A stretch of 64,000 bases of DNA from Phytophthora colocasiae. Its lineage: Eukaryota > Oomycota > Peronosporomycetes > Peronosporales > Peronosporaceae. The notes below the pieces were generated by a model. That model was not told the DNA's origin and made no database searches. It saw only the letters and a list, made by a program, of their open reading frames with translations. Position 1 is the stretch's first letter. Each line of letters opens with the position of its first letter. The DNA lies in the NCBI GenBank assembly GCA_018806915.1, contig JAGKQI010000039.1, positions 47,908 through 111,907 of the forward strand, read 5' to 3'. Below are positions 37,197-46,608 of this stretch, piece by piece. The translations under genes were made by a program, and so were the position numbers.

Positions 37197-40100
37197 ATGC
37201 ACTCCCCAACTCACGATGACGCACTGGACCTGTGGGTCTGCGCAAGAACGCCCGAAGCGGTACTGTTGCTAGCCCAGCTACTACAGGACGGAGTGCCCCC
37301 GGATGACCGAAATGACTACGGAGAAACGGCACTGCACATAGCGGCATCGCGAGGCAACGACGAGGCGGTCGCTCTACTGCTTCGCTACGGAGCGGGACTA
37401 TTGGCCGCAGACTGGGTGCGTAGAGAACTTTGTACAGCCTTGTCAAACGATGGGTGACTGAACTGTTCTTCGTGGGGTGGAATGCAGGAGTCTGGCTGGA
37501 CGCCATTGCACCGCAGTTTGTACCACCAGCATTTATCTAGTACGTGTATTCGGGCAGTCGATTGATAGGAGCCTCTTTAGCTCGTGAGTCTTGTATACGT
37601 CACTAACCTGCTTGCTCTCCCTCCAAAGCATCGCTCCTGCTTCTGCGCCACGCCCAGATTCGCTTCGGTAAGAACTTCTTGCGCAAATATTTGCACGAAG
37701 CACGAGACAATGCCCACCAGAGCCCCATGCAACTCCTTTCTACGAGACTGCAACGCGATCATAAGTTCCAGGAAGCATTCGCCAGTCAGGCAAACGCGCG
37801 TGATGGCGGCCTAGTGTACACCTTCGGAAAACGAGATTACCAGGTGCTGCAGTGTATCTTGTTTGATAAATGCTGGAGCGAGCTGTTGACCGTTGCTGAT
37901 TTTATGCTTTTCAGTTAGGGTATCACTTGCCAAATGCGGATATGCAGGTGACACCGCGACTTGTGGAGCTCCCCACGAACTCTCCAATTGTTCAGCTAAG
38001 CGCCAGCAAGTATCATACCATTGCTCTTAATGCAGCGGGCCAGTGCTTTGTGTGGGGCTTCGGTAAGGGTGGTCGTCTGGGCACTGGCAACGAGTTCGAG
38101 TACGTATGTAGATTTCCCACTACAACGTATTGCATTGCTCACTTCTCTCTTAACTCTCATTTGGTAGTCGTATTGAACCCACACGAGTAGAGGCACTGGA
38201 GACCACGCCTGTGAAGAAGGTGGCAGCGGGTGAAAATCATTCCATGGCACTCTCTCGAACCGGACAAGTTTTTACGTGGGGTTCCAACAGCTTCGGCCAG
38301 CTTGGGCATCCGGGAAAGTCGAGTTCATCTCAGAGCCGCCTCACACCTAAGCGAGTTGATGCCTTTCGCTTTCATGTTGTCGAAGATATTGCAGCGTCTG
38401 GGTGTCATTCCGCTGCAATTAACGCCGAAGACGGCGTAGCGTACACGTGGGGTAGCAACCGTCGAGGCCAGCTCGGTCGTAAAGAAGGCTGCGGAACCGA
38501 TCAAGTTGACGCTACCCCGCACAGCGTCGACGCTCTTCGTCCACGACACCCGATGTGTGTTGTCTACGGGGATTACGATTCTGTGCGAGCAGAAAAGCTA
38601 GCACTCTCGGATTGGCACACTTGTGTAGTGTTACGATGCACTCACAACGGCCGAGCTATTGGACAAGTGTGGCAATTCGGCTATGGTTCATACCGCCCAA
38701 GTCGCGTGAACTTTGCTGTCTCTACGAGTGTTGCTGGTGCCGTAATGTGTGATACGTGGGTTCCTACCTGTAAACAGCGCGGGGTCGATATTGTGGATGT
38801 CTCATGTGCTCAGAATCACTCTATCGCGTTGACAGCTAGCGGTTCTGTATTCACGTGGGGACACAATGTGCCTGCACTTTCGCACCCTTCGAACACCAAT
38901 CTACATGACCGACACACGACCCCTACAAGGAATAAAACATCCCCAACTCCATCACCCAGTGCTCCACAGAAGGTGTCGTTAACCAATTATGGCCCTGTGG
39001 CGAGTGTGTGCGCTTCTCAGGACCACTGCGCTGTTGTCACGCAGCAAGGCGACCTCGTGACGTGGGGGTGCGGCCAACAGGGTGTGTTGGGTCATGGACG
39101 CGGTAACACGTGGCAGCCGAGCCCAAAGCGTGTAATTGGCGTGAAGAAGGCCGTCGCAGTGGTAGCTGGGCATCAGCATACTGTAGTACTTGTTGCGCCC
39201 GTGCATCCTGATTTTAACTTCGTAGCAGACACCGCTGGTGAAGGAATGGTGCCCTCTTTAGTGGAACTAGTGGAGCGCAAGATCGCAGCGCATGTGGATG
39301 TGGCAATTGCGTGCAAGTGTGGCATTACGCTGAGCGCTATGCTGCATTCCGGTTGCGGAGGTTTTGTGCCGAGTATATGCGTGGCAACTGGGATGCTGTG
39401 CTGGATGCTGTGGGAAAAGATCGCTTGGAGACGCTATTTGACATCATGCTGCCACCAATGGAGGGACCCGAGCTCGAGGAGAAAAACCGTGCTGTAGCTC
39501 ACGTTGACGTGATAGAGAAGCCTTTTAAGGAGAAGAAAGCTGCTAAGCAGTCGTCCGTGCCCAGGAAAACAAGTGAAGATGGCTCCATCCTGCCAGCAAC
39601 TTCAGGTCCAAGTTCACTCGTAGAAAGCAAAGATGGTCTACTGGCGACAGGTTTTGAGAGCACTCCCGGTAAATTGTTCGAAACACCCAGCAAGTCCAAT
39701 GGACGACGTAGGCACAAAAACAGTAAGTTTGTGCCGGTGAAATCCTTCGTGCTCAGCAAAAACGTGGAAATGCCCCGACCAGGCGATGATACGTGTAGTC
39801 CCTGGGGCTTAGATGCGACTGCTACACCCACAAATATGGAGAAGAAGAATTCTCCAGCGGCCCAACTCAAGTTCGCTCCCGCGTCATCCGCCCCTGCAAC
39901 ACCAAAGTTCTCTGCAGCCTTTCCCCTGCCAGAGTCTTCTCTTCGCAAGGGTAGCCTGGATGACACTGCTCCGAGGAAACGCAAACCCAGCATCGGCAAT
40001 CACTTGTCGGTTAGCCCGCGATTCTCATTTTCACCTCTCCAGGTGTCAAGCAAGTATGTGCTGGGTTACGACGGTGTCGAGCACGAACAAGTGACGGCGT

Positions 40101-40884
40101 TCTCACTTGACGCATTTCTTAAACAACCTGCGCGTCGTGGAAATCGTGGGAAGGGCCCTCCACCCCCAGAGTCAACGTGGAAGAACCCGTCGCTGGACCT
40201 GGAAACCGAGGAAAAACCTCAACCAAAGACACTGAAGGAGATCCAGGAAGAGGAGGAAGCCGCTGCAAAGCGCGAGCGTGAAGCCAAGACGCGGCTTGCA
40301 GTGCTGTGGCCCCAGCACAGCGATCACAGTCGACGGTAAACAGTTGGGGCTCTTCCGCTCTCCAGATCACGTCTCACTGGCTGATGTGCAAAGGCTGCAG
40401 GAGGAACAAGCGTTCCTGGAGCAACAGCACCAGATCCTGGCTGAGATCGAGCGGGAGCAAGCAGCCAAGGCTCGAGCGACACCACAAATTGCTCGCCGTG
40501 GGTCCAGCGATGCAAAGCGATCAAAGACAAAGGATACTACTGCACGTAGTAGTAAACGACCTGTAAATAACAGACAAGGACGGAAGGCGGGGCCAATGCT
40601 AATGCAGGAGTGAAGCCGACAGCACTGCTGGCAACAGTCAGTGCAAGCAAAACAAGCAAAAGAAGGCGAAGGAGCGCAGGCCGCAAGAAAAGCTGGTGGC
40701 GAGACATTCGCGTCGGCCAGGGGAGCGCTGAAGTGCAGGCCGCTCCAATTGTGAGCCACAAGAAGAAAAGCGGTACACGTTCTAGTGAATCGAAGGAAGA
40801 CAAGACAGCGCCAGCAAAGCCATCCCGAAGCGGAAGGCCAAACGCAAGGAAGACTTTGCATTGAACACTTCAAGCAAAGATTGA
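37197..40884 (+). CDS. IBtk-like protein: ankyrin repeats, RCC1 repeats, BACK-like region
   Basis: Ankyrin repeats come first (YGETALHIAASRGNDEAVAL; SGWTPLHRSLYHQH), then RCC1 propeller repeats (FVWGFGKGGRLGTGN, FTWGSNSFGQLG, YTWGSNRRGQLG, VTWGCGQQGVLGHG). Next is a BACK/BTB-associated helical segment (VWHYAERYAAFRLRRFCAEY). A Ser/Pro/Lys-rich tail follows with TLKEIQEEEEAAAKRERE and LADVQRLQEEQAFLEQQ. This order matches inhibitor of Bruton tyrosine kinase, in animals a Cullin-3 adaptor. Exons: 37197-37415, 37488-37540, 37629-37843, 37915-38099, 38168 to end. All four introns close in frame. The large last exon has one-base frame breaks near 39303, 40300, 40345 and 40600, so the exact C-terminus is uncertain. 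One frame ends FALNTSSKD at 40884. The first in-frame ATG sets the start. A full BTB fold is not obvious. Confidence 0.75.
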
Positions 40885-41329
40885 GGATTGTGATTGGCTG
40901 AATGTAGTATCGATACTTTTATATGCAGCAACTTCAATATCATGTCAATACTGAAACCAAGTCTCTTACCAGTTCTCCATTGACCTGTCCTAGCAAGTCC
41001 TAGCAAGAGATGCTAAATGTATAGAAGTCCTTGCATCGACATCTGATGGCGATGATCGTAGAAGCTCTGAGTCGGCGCGGATGAAATACCTGCGCTTTCT
41101 TATAACTTTTACAAAACACCAGCACATAGTAAGTCAAAAGATGTTGGCCTCTCATAGTCAATCACATGTGTTGCATTTTTTCGCTCGAAGAACTTGTCTT
41201 TGTTAGGCACGCTTGAACGTCTATCGGTAGTCTTAAAAAGTGAACCTACCCGTTTCTGATTAACCGGTACAGTGTACCACCCATTCGCTTGCTGTCCGTT
41301 TCCGCGATACGAGATGCGCTCTTCCGCCC
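40885..41329. other. Intergenic region before the C2 gene cluster
   Basis: About 450 bp without coding potential that I can support. AT-rich with no repeat. Confidence 0.5.
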
Positions 41330-41345
41330 TCATTCGCTGTCTTTC
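41330..41345 (+). promoter_or_regulatory. Initiator-like motif upstream of C2 gene 1
   Basis: TCATTCGCTGTCTTTC, 60 bp before the final ATG at 41405, resembles the oomycete Inr (TCATTYYN...). The second half is a weaker match than at gene 3. Confidence 0.4.
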
Positions 41346-41404
41346 CCCTCCGCGCACAAGCTTATAAGTGCTCTGCCACCCTCACGAACATCACGGCAAT
41401 ATTC

Positions 41405-42664
41405 ATGGCACCAGCAGAAGACAAGTCTCAGCGGTATAAGCTCGTATTGCGCGTGCACAGCGCCGAAGAGCTCCAACATTCGTCGTCTCAAGGCGCCTAC
41501 TGTAAACTCTATGTGGGCGCTACCGCTATGACCGATGGCAGCCATAAATCACTGCACAAGAAGGACTCAAACGACTCCACTACGTCTAATGAAGACGTAG
41601 ACGATCTGCACCTCGAAGTGCGACGTACTAGGACGCAACACCAACAGCCTAACGCGTTGGCGCCGCCTGAGACCATCTGGGACGAAGCGTTCGAAGTGCC
41701 CATTCGCCCAGGTCTCGATCTGGCGACGCAGATTCTAAGTATCCGGGTGAAGAGCCAGCATCTTTTCTTCTGTCCTGTAATTGGGGCATGTGCTGTCTCT
41801 CTGGCGAATTTATTGCCTGGAGAGAGACTGGAACAATGGTTTCCCTTGCAAAAAGGAAAAAACCCAGCGGGTCGGATCCGGGTCTTGCTTTTGATCACGC
41901 CAGATGATAAAGCAATGATCGCGTCGTTACCCAGACGGAAACAACCGAACCAAGATGTGATGGCAGCCAGAGCTGCTCATCATGAAGCTGATGAAGCTAT
42001 CAAGAGGCTGGTGGACAAGCAATTGAGACAAGAAGCGGAACGACGTCAGAGAAGACTTGAAAGGACGTCCAGTGGGCCTCCAGTTGAGGTGAATCGCTCT
42101 ACTGATGACAATCCATTACCTGGCAAAGAGCTGGATGAAATGGCTATCAAAGAAAGACAAAAGAGAGGAGAAAATGCCACTTGGCCGCCACCACCAGGAG
42201 TCTCGTCGCCGAAAATGTTACCGCCACTGGGAACACCTGCTGCTTTCAGGGATAACAACAAGGAGAATGAACGTCCAATTCCATCGCCAACCGAGCAACT
42301 GCCGGCATCTCCAATGTCGGAATACGAGCAACGACTGGATAGGAAGTTACGGCAATTGCGAAAGGAGACGGCGAGACTACGCAAGCTCAAGTCTCAGTTG
42401 AAGAAGTATGTCCCGGACCTGCAGATGGACTCGGATTCGGATGATTCGATGGACTCGGAGGAGGAACCAGAAGCGTTGCTTTCCGGGTCGTCGAGGGCAT
42501 CATCCACGTCAACTTCGTCCACGTCGGAGAAGCACAACCGTGTGCTGTCGAAGGAGAACGAAACGCACGACCATAATGAGCTCAAGAACTCAAAGGTAAA
42601 GCTGAACGGAAAGTTGGACGAAACTTCCACACCGAACAAGCATGGTTCCGCCGTCGCCTTCTAG
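41405..42664 (+). CDS. C2-domain protein 1 with coiled coil and acidic Ser-rich tail
   Basis: 419 residues in one intact frame. Residues about 10-160 form a C2-like domain: LVLRVHSAEEL, GAYCKLYVG, ETIWDEAFEVPI, QILSIRVKSQ, CPVIGACAVSL and LEQWFPLQKGKNPAGRIRV. The loops lack the Asp clusters that bind calcium in classical C2 domains, so calcium-independent binding is inferred. A charged helical stretch follows (KRLVDKQLRQEAERRQRRLE), then a second coiled coil (LDRKLRQLRKETARLRKLKS), an acidic patch (SDSDDSMDSEEEPE) and a Ser/Thr run. No signal peptide or membrane segment. It is the first of five neighbouring paralogues and the only one, with gene 2, whose frame stays open to the end. Function unknown. 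Membrane or protein scaffolding is a guess from the C2 fold. Confidence 0.8.
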   Translation: MAPAEDKSQRYKLVLRVHSAEELQHSSSQGAYCKLYVGATAMTDGSHKSLHKKDSNDSTTSNEDVDDLHLEVRRTRTQHQQPNALAPPETIWDEAFEVPIRPGLDLATQILSIRVKSQHLFFCPVIGACAVSLANLLPGERLEQWFPLQKGKNPAGRIRVLLLITPDDKAMIASLPRRKQPNQDVMAARAAHHEADEAIKRLVDKQLRQEAERRQRRLERTSSGPPVEVNRSTDDNPLPGKELDEMAIKERQKRGENATWPPPPGVSSPKMLPPLGTPAAFRDNNKENERPIPSPTEQLPASPMSEYEQRLDRKLRQLRKETARLRKLKSQLKKYVPDLQMDSDSDDSMDSEEEPEALLSGSSRASSTSTSSTSEKHNRVLSKENETHDHNELKNSKVKLNGKLDETSTPNKHGSAVAF

Positions 42665-42903
42665 CGTATTTTGTTATGCATTGCAGTCATGAAATGGACT
42701 TGACGTCCATAGCCAAGAATCCATGTACGTTGCATGGGATAGCGATAATATTTGTTGTACATTTTGCTGTTCGAAGTGACATTTGTGTTGTATTTACTGG
42801 ACTTGCAGGTTCTCGCTTACAGACTGGACAAATTATATGTTCCCGCAGTCCACTCTCCGACCAGAACACACATCGTACAAGAACACTTGACAACGTTCGG
42901 CAT

Positions 42904-43006
42904 GTGCGGTCATCCACTGTGTTCATCTCCACCAAGATTCGGGTGGACATTGTCTGTGCGGTCTTCATGTGTTCATCTCAGCCAAGATTCGGGTAAACAT
43001 TGTCTG
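42904..43006. repeat. Two tandem copies of a ~52-bp sequence upstream of C2 gene 2
   Basis: GTGCGGTC..GTGTTCATCTC.. at 42904-42955 is repeated at 42956-43006. Both copies contain CCAAGATTCGGGT and end CATTGTCTG. The pair lies about 50-150 bp before the initiator motif of the next gene and could affect its promoter. Confidence 0.75.
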
Positions 43007-43056
43007 GATGGGCAGCATTCTTTGGCTACTTTTTCGTCATAGTGCCCACCTCACGA

Positions 43057-43070
43057 TCATTTCGGAATTG
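43057..43070 (+). promoter_or_regulatory. Initiator-like motif upstream of C2 gene 2
   Basis: TCATTTCGGAATTG matches 12 of 14 positions of TCATTYYNCAWTTT and ends 14 bp before the ATG at 43085. Confidence 0.5.
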
Positions 43071-43084
43071 GAGGAGTATCCAAC

Positions 43085-43933
43085 ATGACGTCCTACAGCC
43101 AAGATACCTACACGTTAGCTATCCTTATCCAGTCAGCACAAAACCTATCGACCCAAGCTATTGCAGTCTTTTGCACGACCTGTCTGTGGAGTATCGCGTC
43201 TTCAAACGGCCCCGCTCAATCAACGTCGAAACCGAAGTTCACCAATTTCAGCCGCATCAACAAAGACAAGTCGCCCGTCCAGTGGAATGAGACGCTGGAA
43301 CTTGATGCGAACGACCCAAGCTCGAAGGTGCTTACAATTCGAGTGAAAGACGTGAAATACGCTCTTGTAGGGACCTGCAACGTCTACTTGGCTCACCTTC
43401 ATCCGGGACAACCCTTAGACCAGTGGTTCCAACTTCACCCCGCTGGACATATCCGCTTGAAGCTGGTACTGACTCCAAAGCAACGAGCTGTTCCGACCCC
43501 TGTGCCAAATTCACCTTACTCTGCTGACTTCCAGGCACTGCTGGACATTGAGCTGAAAAAGAGAGCAGCAGCAGTGAACGAGTCGCCGCTTCCGTCTCAC
43601 ATTGCAATGCTAGTGGAGGCCCAGAACCAGGCACAGCAGAACACGATGCTCATGATCAACCAGCACCTTCGTCAGCAGCAACAAGTCACGCAGAACCTCA
43701 TGCAAACAAAGTTTCAGCCTTCGTACGCCGGTTTCCCTGGAGCCTATCCGCCAGTTCAACAGTCGAGCGGCACCAATTTCCACGAAATGATGGGGACTGC
43801 CGCGAATATCTCCACCATCGCAGCGAACATTCAGCAACTCAACGGCAACAGTGCAGGTACAGGTACTAACGGGTTAGGCACTGTGGCTTCAATCGCTTTG
43901 GGAGCTCTCGGCCTCGGGCCATTTGGCTCGTAG
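43085..43933 (+). CDS. C2-domain protein 2 with Gln-rich tail
   Basis: 282 residues in one frame. The C2-like core shows LAILIQSAQNLS, SPVQWNETLELD, VLTIRVKDVKYALVGTCNVY, LDQWFQLHPAGHIRLKLV. It keeps the WNE and QWF..GHIRL signatures of the cluster but lacks acidic calcium ligands. The strand after QNLSTQ reads AIAVFCTTC, whereas a neighbouring frame reads SYCSLLHD, like the SYCKLY of the paralogues. A compensating pair of one-base changes in this segment is therefore possible. The tail is Gln/Asn-rich (HLRQQQQVTQNLMQ) and ends in an Ala/Gly-rich hydrophobic stretch (LGTVASIALGALGLGPFGS). That ending recurs in weaker form in genes 3 and 5. Confidence 0.75.
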   Translation: MTSYSQDTYTLAILIQSAQNLSTQAIAVFCTTCLWSIASSNGPAQSTSKPKFTNFSRINKDKSPVQWNETLELDANDPSSKVLTIRVKDVKYALVGTCNVYLAHLHPGQPLDQWFQLHPAGHIRLKLVLTPKQRAVPTPVPNSPYSADFQALLDIELKKRAAAVNESPLPSHIAMLVEAQNQAQQNTMLMINQHLRQQQQVTQNLMQTKFQPSYAGFPGAYPPVQQSSGTNFHEMMGTAANISTIAANIQQLNGNSAGTGTNGLGTVASIALGALGLGPFGS

Positions 43934-44163
43934 GAAAAACAAAATCCTTAAAAAGTTGTAAGTTGAATACATAAGTTCACAACCAAGAACAGCATAGTTT
44001 CCTGTTGTGCATGTACATGATCAGTATGAATATGGACGGAAGGCAACAGTTGCCAGTGAAGCTCTATATGTTTCCTGTTGCCCCATCCTCTGAACCGTTC
44101 CAGCCTTTTACGGCAACGCTTGATGGGTACAGTTTTCTCTTCCCAACCTTGTTGGCAGTGCCT

Positions 44164-44177
44164 TCATTCCTCATTTT
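44164..44177 (+). promoter_or_regulatory. Perfect oomycete-type initiator motif before C2 gene 3
   Basis: TCATTCCTCATTTT matches TCATTYYNCAWTTT at all 14 positions. It ends 21 bp before the ATG at 44199, a normal distance for the short leaders of oomycete mRNAs, and supports both the start and the strand. Confidence 0.75.
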
Positions 44178-44198
44178 ACCATCGACTGGTCTGGTCTA

Positions 44199-45782
44199 AT
44201 GGAGCGTTTCAACTCGAGCATTGGATTGGCGGGATGGGGCAACCCGACGTTGCCCCACAGTGGCTTCACCTTGTTCCTCCGCATCCATTCGGCTCGCAAC
44301 TTGTCGGCCGTTGGACGTGGCTCGTATTGTAAATTGTACATTGGTAACACTGAAGTTGTGAATGGATCTACTCAAGCTGGAGCTTCGTTCAGTAATCTAT
44401 TGGCATTAGACAATACGCAACAGTCCCAGGGTCAAGTACAAGTGCAAGGTCCGACCCATCGAGTCTTCCGTACAAAAGTATTGTACACGGACCAAAAGTC
44501 ATGTCCGGAATGGAACGAGAAGCTGGAACTTCATGTTCTTAACCCTGAGACTGAGATCTTAACAATTCGAGTGAAAAACCAATTGATGCTCTTCTGCCCT
44601 GCAGTTGGAGCATGTGCTATTCCTCTTCGTAATGTTACAGTGGGAGAACCTGCTGAACAATGGTTCCCGTTGCACAAAGGTGGGAAACCTGCGGGGCATA
44701 TCCGACTTCAATTGTTACTTAAAGAGAAAGATCAAACAACTACCCCACCGCCTGTTGCTGTGACTGAGTCACCAATGCAGAGATTGATCCAACAACACTG
44801 TCAACAAGAACGTGAACGTCGTCAAACTCAAGTCAATGACGAATCTTTAAGACGCCAACAGTTTGAAGAACAAGAGAGGATGCAAGTGGAAATGAGAAGA
44901 CTGCAGCAACAGGCTCAAGAGCGAGAGCGGGCCAGAATTCAAGAGGCGGCCAAGCTGCAAGCTCTTCGAGAGCAGATTCAACGAGAAGAACAGGCCCGGG
45001 TGCAAGCTTATCTACAGAAACAAATGGAACATGAGCAAGACTGGCAGACTGAGAACGTTATAGGAAAATTGGATGGGATGAAGGTGGAGGAAACGCCAGA
45101 AGTTGTGACTAAAGAACCTGGTAATGGTTCGGGCTACTGCTTCGCTGATGATATGGTGGCAACGTCAACGTCCAGACGGTCTTCGAATGCTTCAGGATTG
45201 AAACAGAGCTTTACCAGTAGCAACCAAGACGGAACTTGCCATGAGGAAGTGGCTGAAGCTCACGTGCTGTTGGATGCTGCGCTGGGAGAGGTGGTACATG
45301 ACGCTTTACCTTCGTCAGACTCTTCCGATGAACAACGCAGCCGGATGAAGAAGGAACGGCGTGGACAACAGTCTAAAAAGCAGTCTCAAACCCTGAAGGA
45401 CAATCAATCCAATAGCCCTCCATTATTCCCACGAGCTCCGGAAAGTGAGTTTCGAAAGGAAACTCCTCACCGAAAAGTGTCTTCTGCTTCACACGAGGAC
45501 TTGTCGAGTTCAGAAGAATCGTCATCATCGGAGGAGGAGCGTCGTCGACGTCGCCGTCGTCGCAGGGAAAAAAAAGCAAAGAGGAAAGAGCGTCGTCGAC
45601 GACGCAAGGCGAAACGAAAAGCTCGACGGAATTCGGATGGATACAAGTCATCGTCTTCCTATTCCTCCTATTCCTCCTCCTCCTCCTCCTCCTCCTCAAG
45701 CTCAACATCGTCAACTGAAGAAAATACAAGAGGAAAGCCAGAAAACACAAGAAAACAAGGAACGAGCTCAATCTCAGCGTGA
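44199..45782 (+). CDS. C2-domain protein 3 with long coiled coil and Ser/Arg-rich tail
   Basis: 527 residues. The C2-like core covers residues about 20-170: LFLRIHSARNL, GSYCKLYIGNTEV, CPEWNEKLELHV, EILTIRVKNQLMLF, CPAVGACAIPL, EQWFPLHKGGKPAGHIRLQL. A long Gln/Glu/Arg coiled coil follows (about 200-290; RRLQQQAQERERARIQEAAK). Then come acidic and Ser-rich segments and a strongly basic run (ERRRRRRRRREKKAKRKERR) ending in poly-Ser. The frame stops in TSSISA* at 45782. Neighbouring frames carry on with coding character to about 46150, so the true C-terminus probably lies further downstream. The poly-Ser/Arg tail resembles phosphorylatable RS-type tails. Role unknown. Confidence 0.8.
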   Translation: MERFNSSIGLAGWGNPTLPHSGFTLFLRIHSARNLSAVGRGSYCKLYIGNTEVVNGSTQAGASFSNLLALDNTQQSQGQVQVQGPTHRVFRTKVLYTDQKSCPEWNEKLELHVLNPETEILTIRVKNQLMLFCPAVGACAIPLRNVTVGEPAEQWFPLHKGGKPAGHIRLQLLLKEKDQTTTPPPVAVTESPMQRLIQQHCQQERERRQTQVNDESLRRQQFEEQERMQVEMRRLQQQAQERERARIQEAAKLQALREQIQREEQARVQAYLQKQMEHEQDWQTENVIGKLDGMKVEETPEVVTKEPGNGSGYCFADDMVATSTSRRSSNASGLKQSFTSSNQDGTCHEEVAEAHVLLDAALGEVVHDALPSSDSSDEQRSRMKKERRGQQSKKQSQTLKDNQSNSPPLFPRAPESEFRKETPHRKVSSASHEDLSSSEESSSSEEERRRRRRRRREKKAKRKERRRRRKAKRKARRNSDGYKSSSSYSSYSSSSSSSSSSSTSSTEENTRGKPENTRKQGTSSISA

Positions 45783-46150
45783 AGGCAAAGCAAGTTACAT
45801 TCCTCGAGGATCCGTGCCGCCTCACTCCAAGTCATACGGACTCTGACCACTTCAGCAACTCAACGAACAAGTACAGTGAACATTATGCGCGACCAGCTCA
45901 GCCCCTCAAGATTCACGTCCAGGATTCATCGAGACATTACCACCACAGCAGCAACAGAAGCGAACGATGGCGGAGAAGATCAGTACTGCTGCTGATGTTG
46001 CCTCCATTCTATCGGATGGCTTCAGTGGCAACAAGTATTCAGCAACTAACTGGAGGTGGGGACGCTGGAGGTGGTGCTGGTGGTCTAGGAATTCCTTTGC
46101 AGTTCCAGACGTCAGTCAGCTCCTTGCAGGACAAGATTTGTCGGGGTTAA
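45783..46150 (+). pseudogene. Out-of-frame C-terminal continuation of C2 gene 3
   Basis: After the stop at 45782, other frames read KQVTFLEDPCRLTPSHTDSD, then AEKISTAADVASILSDGF and VATSIQQLTGGGDAGGGAG. The last two resemble the end of C2 protein 2 (TAANISTIAANIQQLNGNSA). One-base changes would fuse them to the preceding gene, so I read this as its displaced tail and not as a separate gene. Confidence 0.5.
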
Positions 46151-46585
46151 CAGGTCAAGACCTATCTGGCTTTAACTGGACAGAGCCACGATACATCGGG
46201 TCAGTATTTCTAGGTAGCATTGTGGGAAAGTTATGCTTATCTAGTACAATGATGTCATTGAAATTGCGTACTTCCAACAAGATGCAGCAGGCGCCTGTAC
46301 TTCCTTTCAGTACAATGCAAGCCACGCGATGGCTTCAATGTGGCTGCTGTGATATACTACCATGTAGTGAATAAGCACGCACTAATAACCGAACAAAAGC
46401 TCTTTGTAAAGGCCTTTGCGCATACCATACTGCATATCGCTGCATCAGCATCGTAGTACTATGGTATTCCCTCTACCACGACGAATTGAACCTAAAAACA
46501 TGAACCTATCCCATTTCACTTGATCTCAGTATACAATGGGTTCAGACACCTTCACCAACACCAGGCTGGTCCTAAGGACCGTCCT
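46151..46585. other. Intergenic region between C2 genes 3 and 4
   Basis: No supported gene. The start contains the phrase GACAAGATTTGTCGGGG and then a near copy GTCAAGACCTATCTGGC (about 46130-46170), a short decayed repeat. Confidence 0.4.
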
Positions 46586-46599
46586 TCACTCCTCAATCG
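46586..46599 (+). promoter_or_regulatory. Initiator-like motif upstream of C2 gene 4
   Basis: TCACTCCTCAATCG agrees with TCATTYYNCAWTTT at 11 of 14 positions and lies 10 bp before the ATG at 46609. Confidence 0.4.
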
Positions 46600-46608
46600 T
46601 CGCAGGCC

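Noticed and set aside
36995..37506. N-terminal extension of the 313-codon minus-strand frame
   Set aside because: It is antisense to the ankyrin exon of the IBtk-like gene. Only the part below 37017 has independent coding character.
45373..45850. Minus-strand frames opposite the Ser/Arg tails of C2 gene 3
   Set aside because: They are shadows of low-complexity codons on the coding strand.
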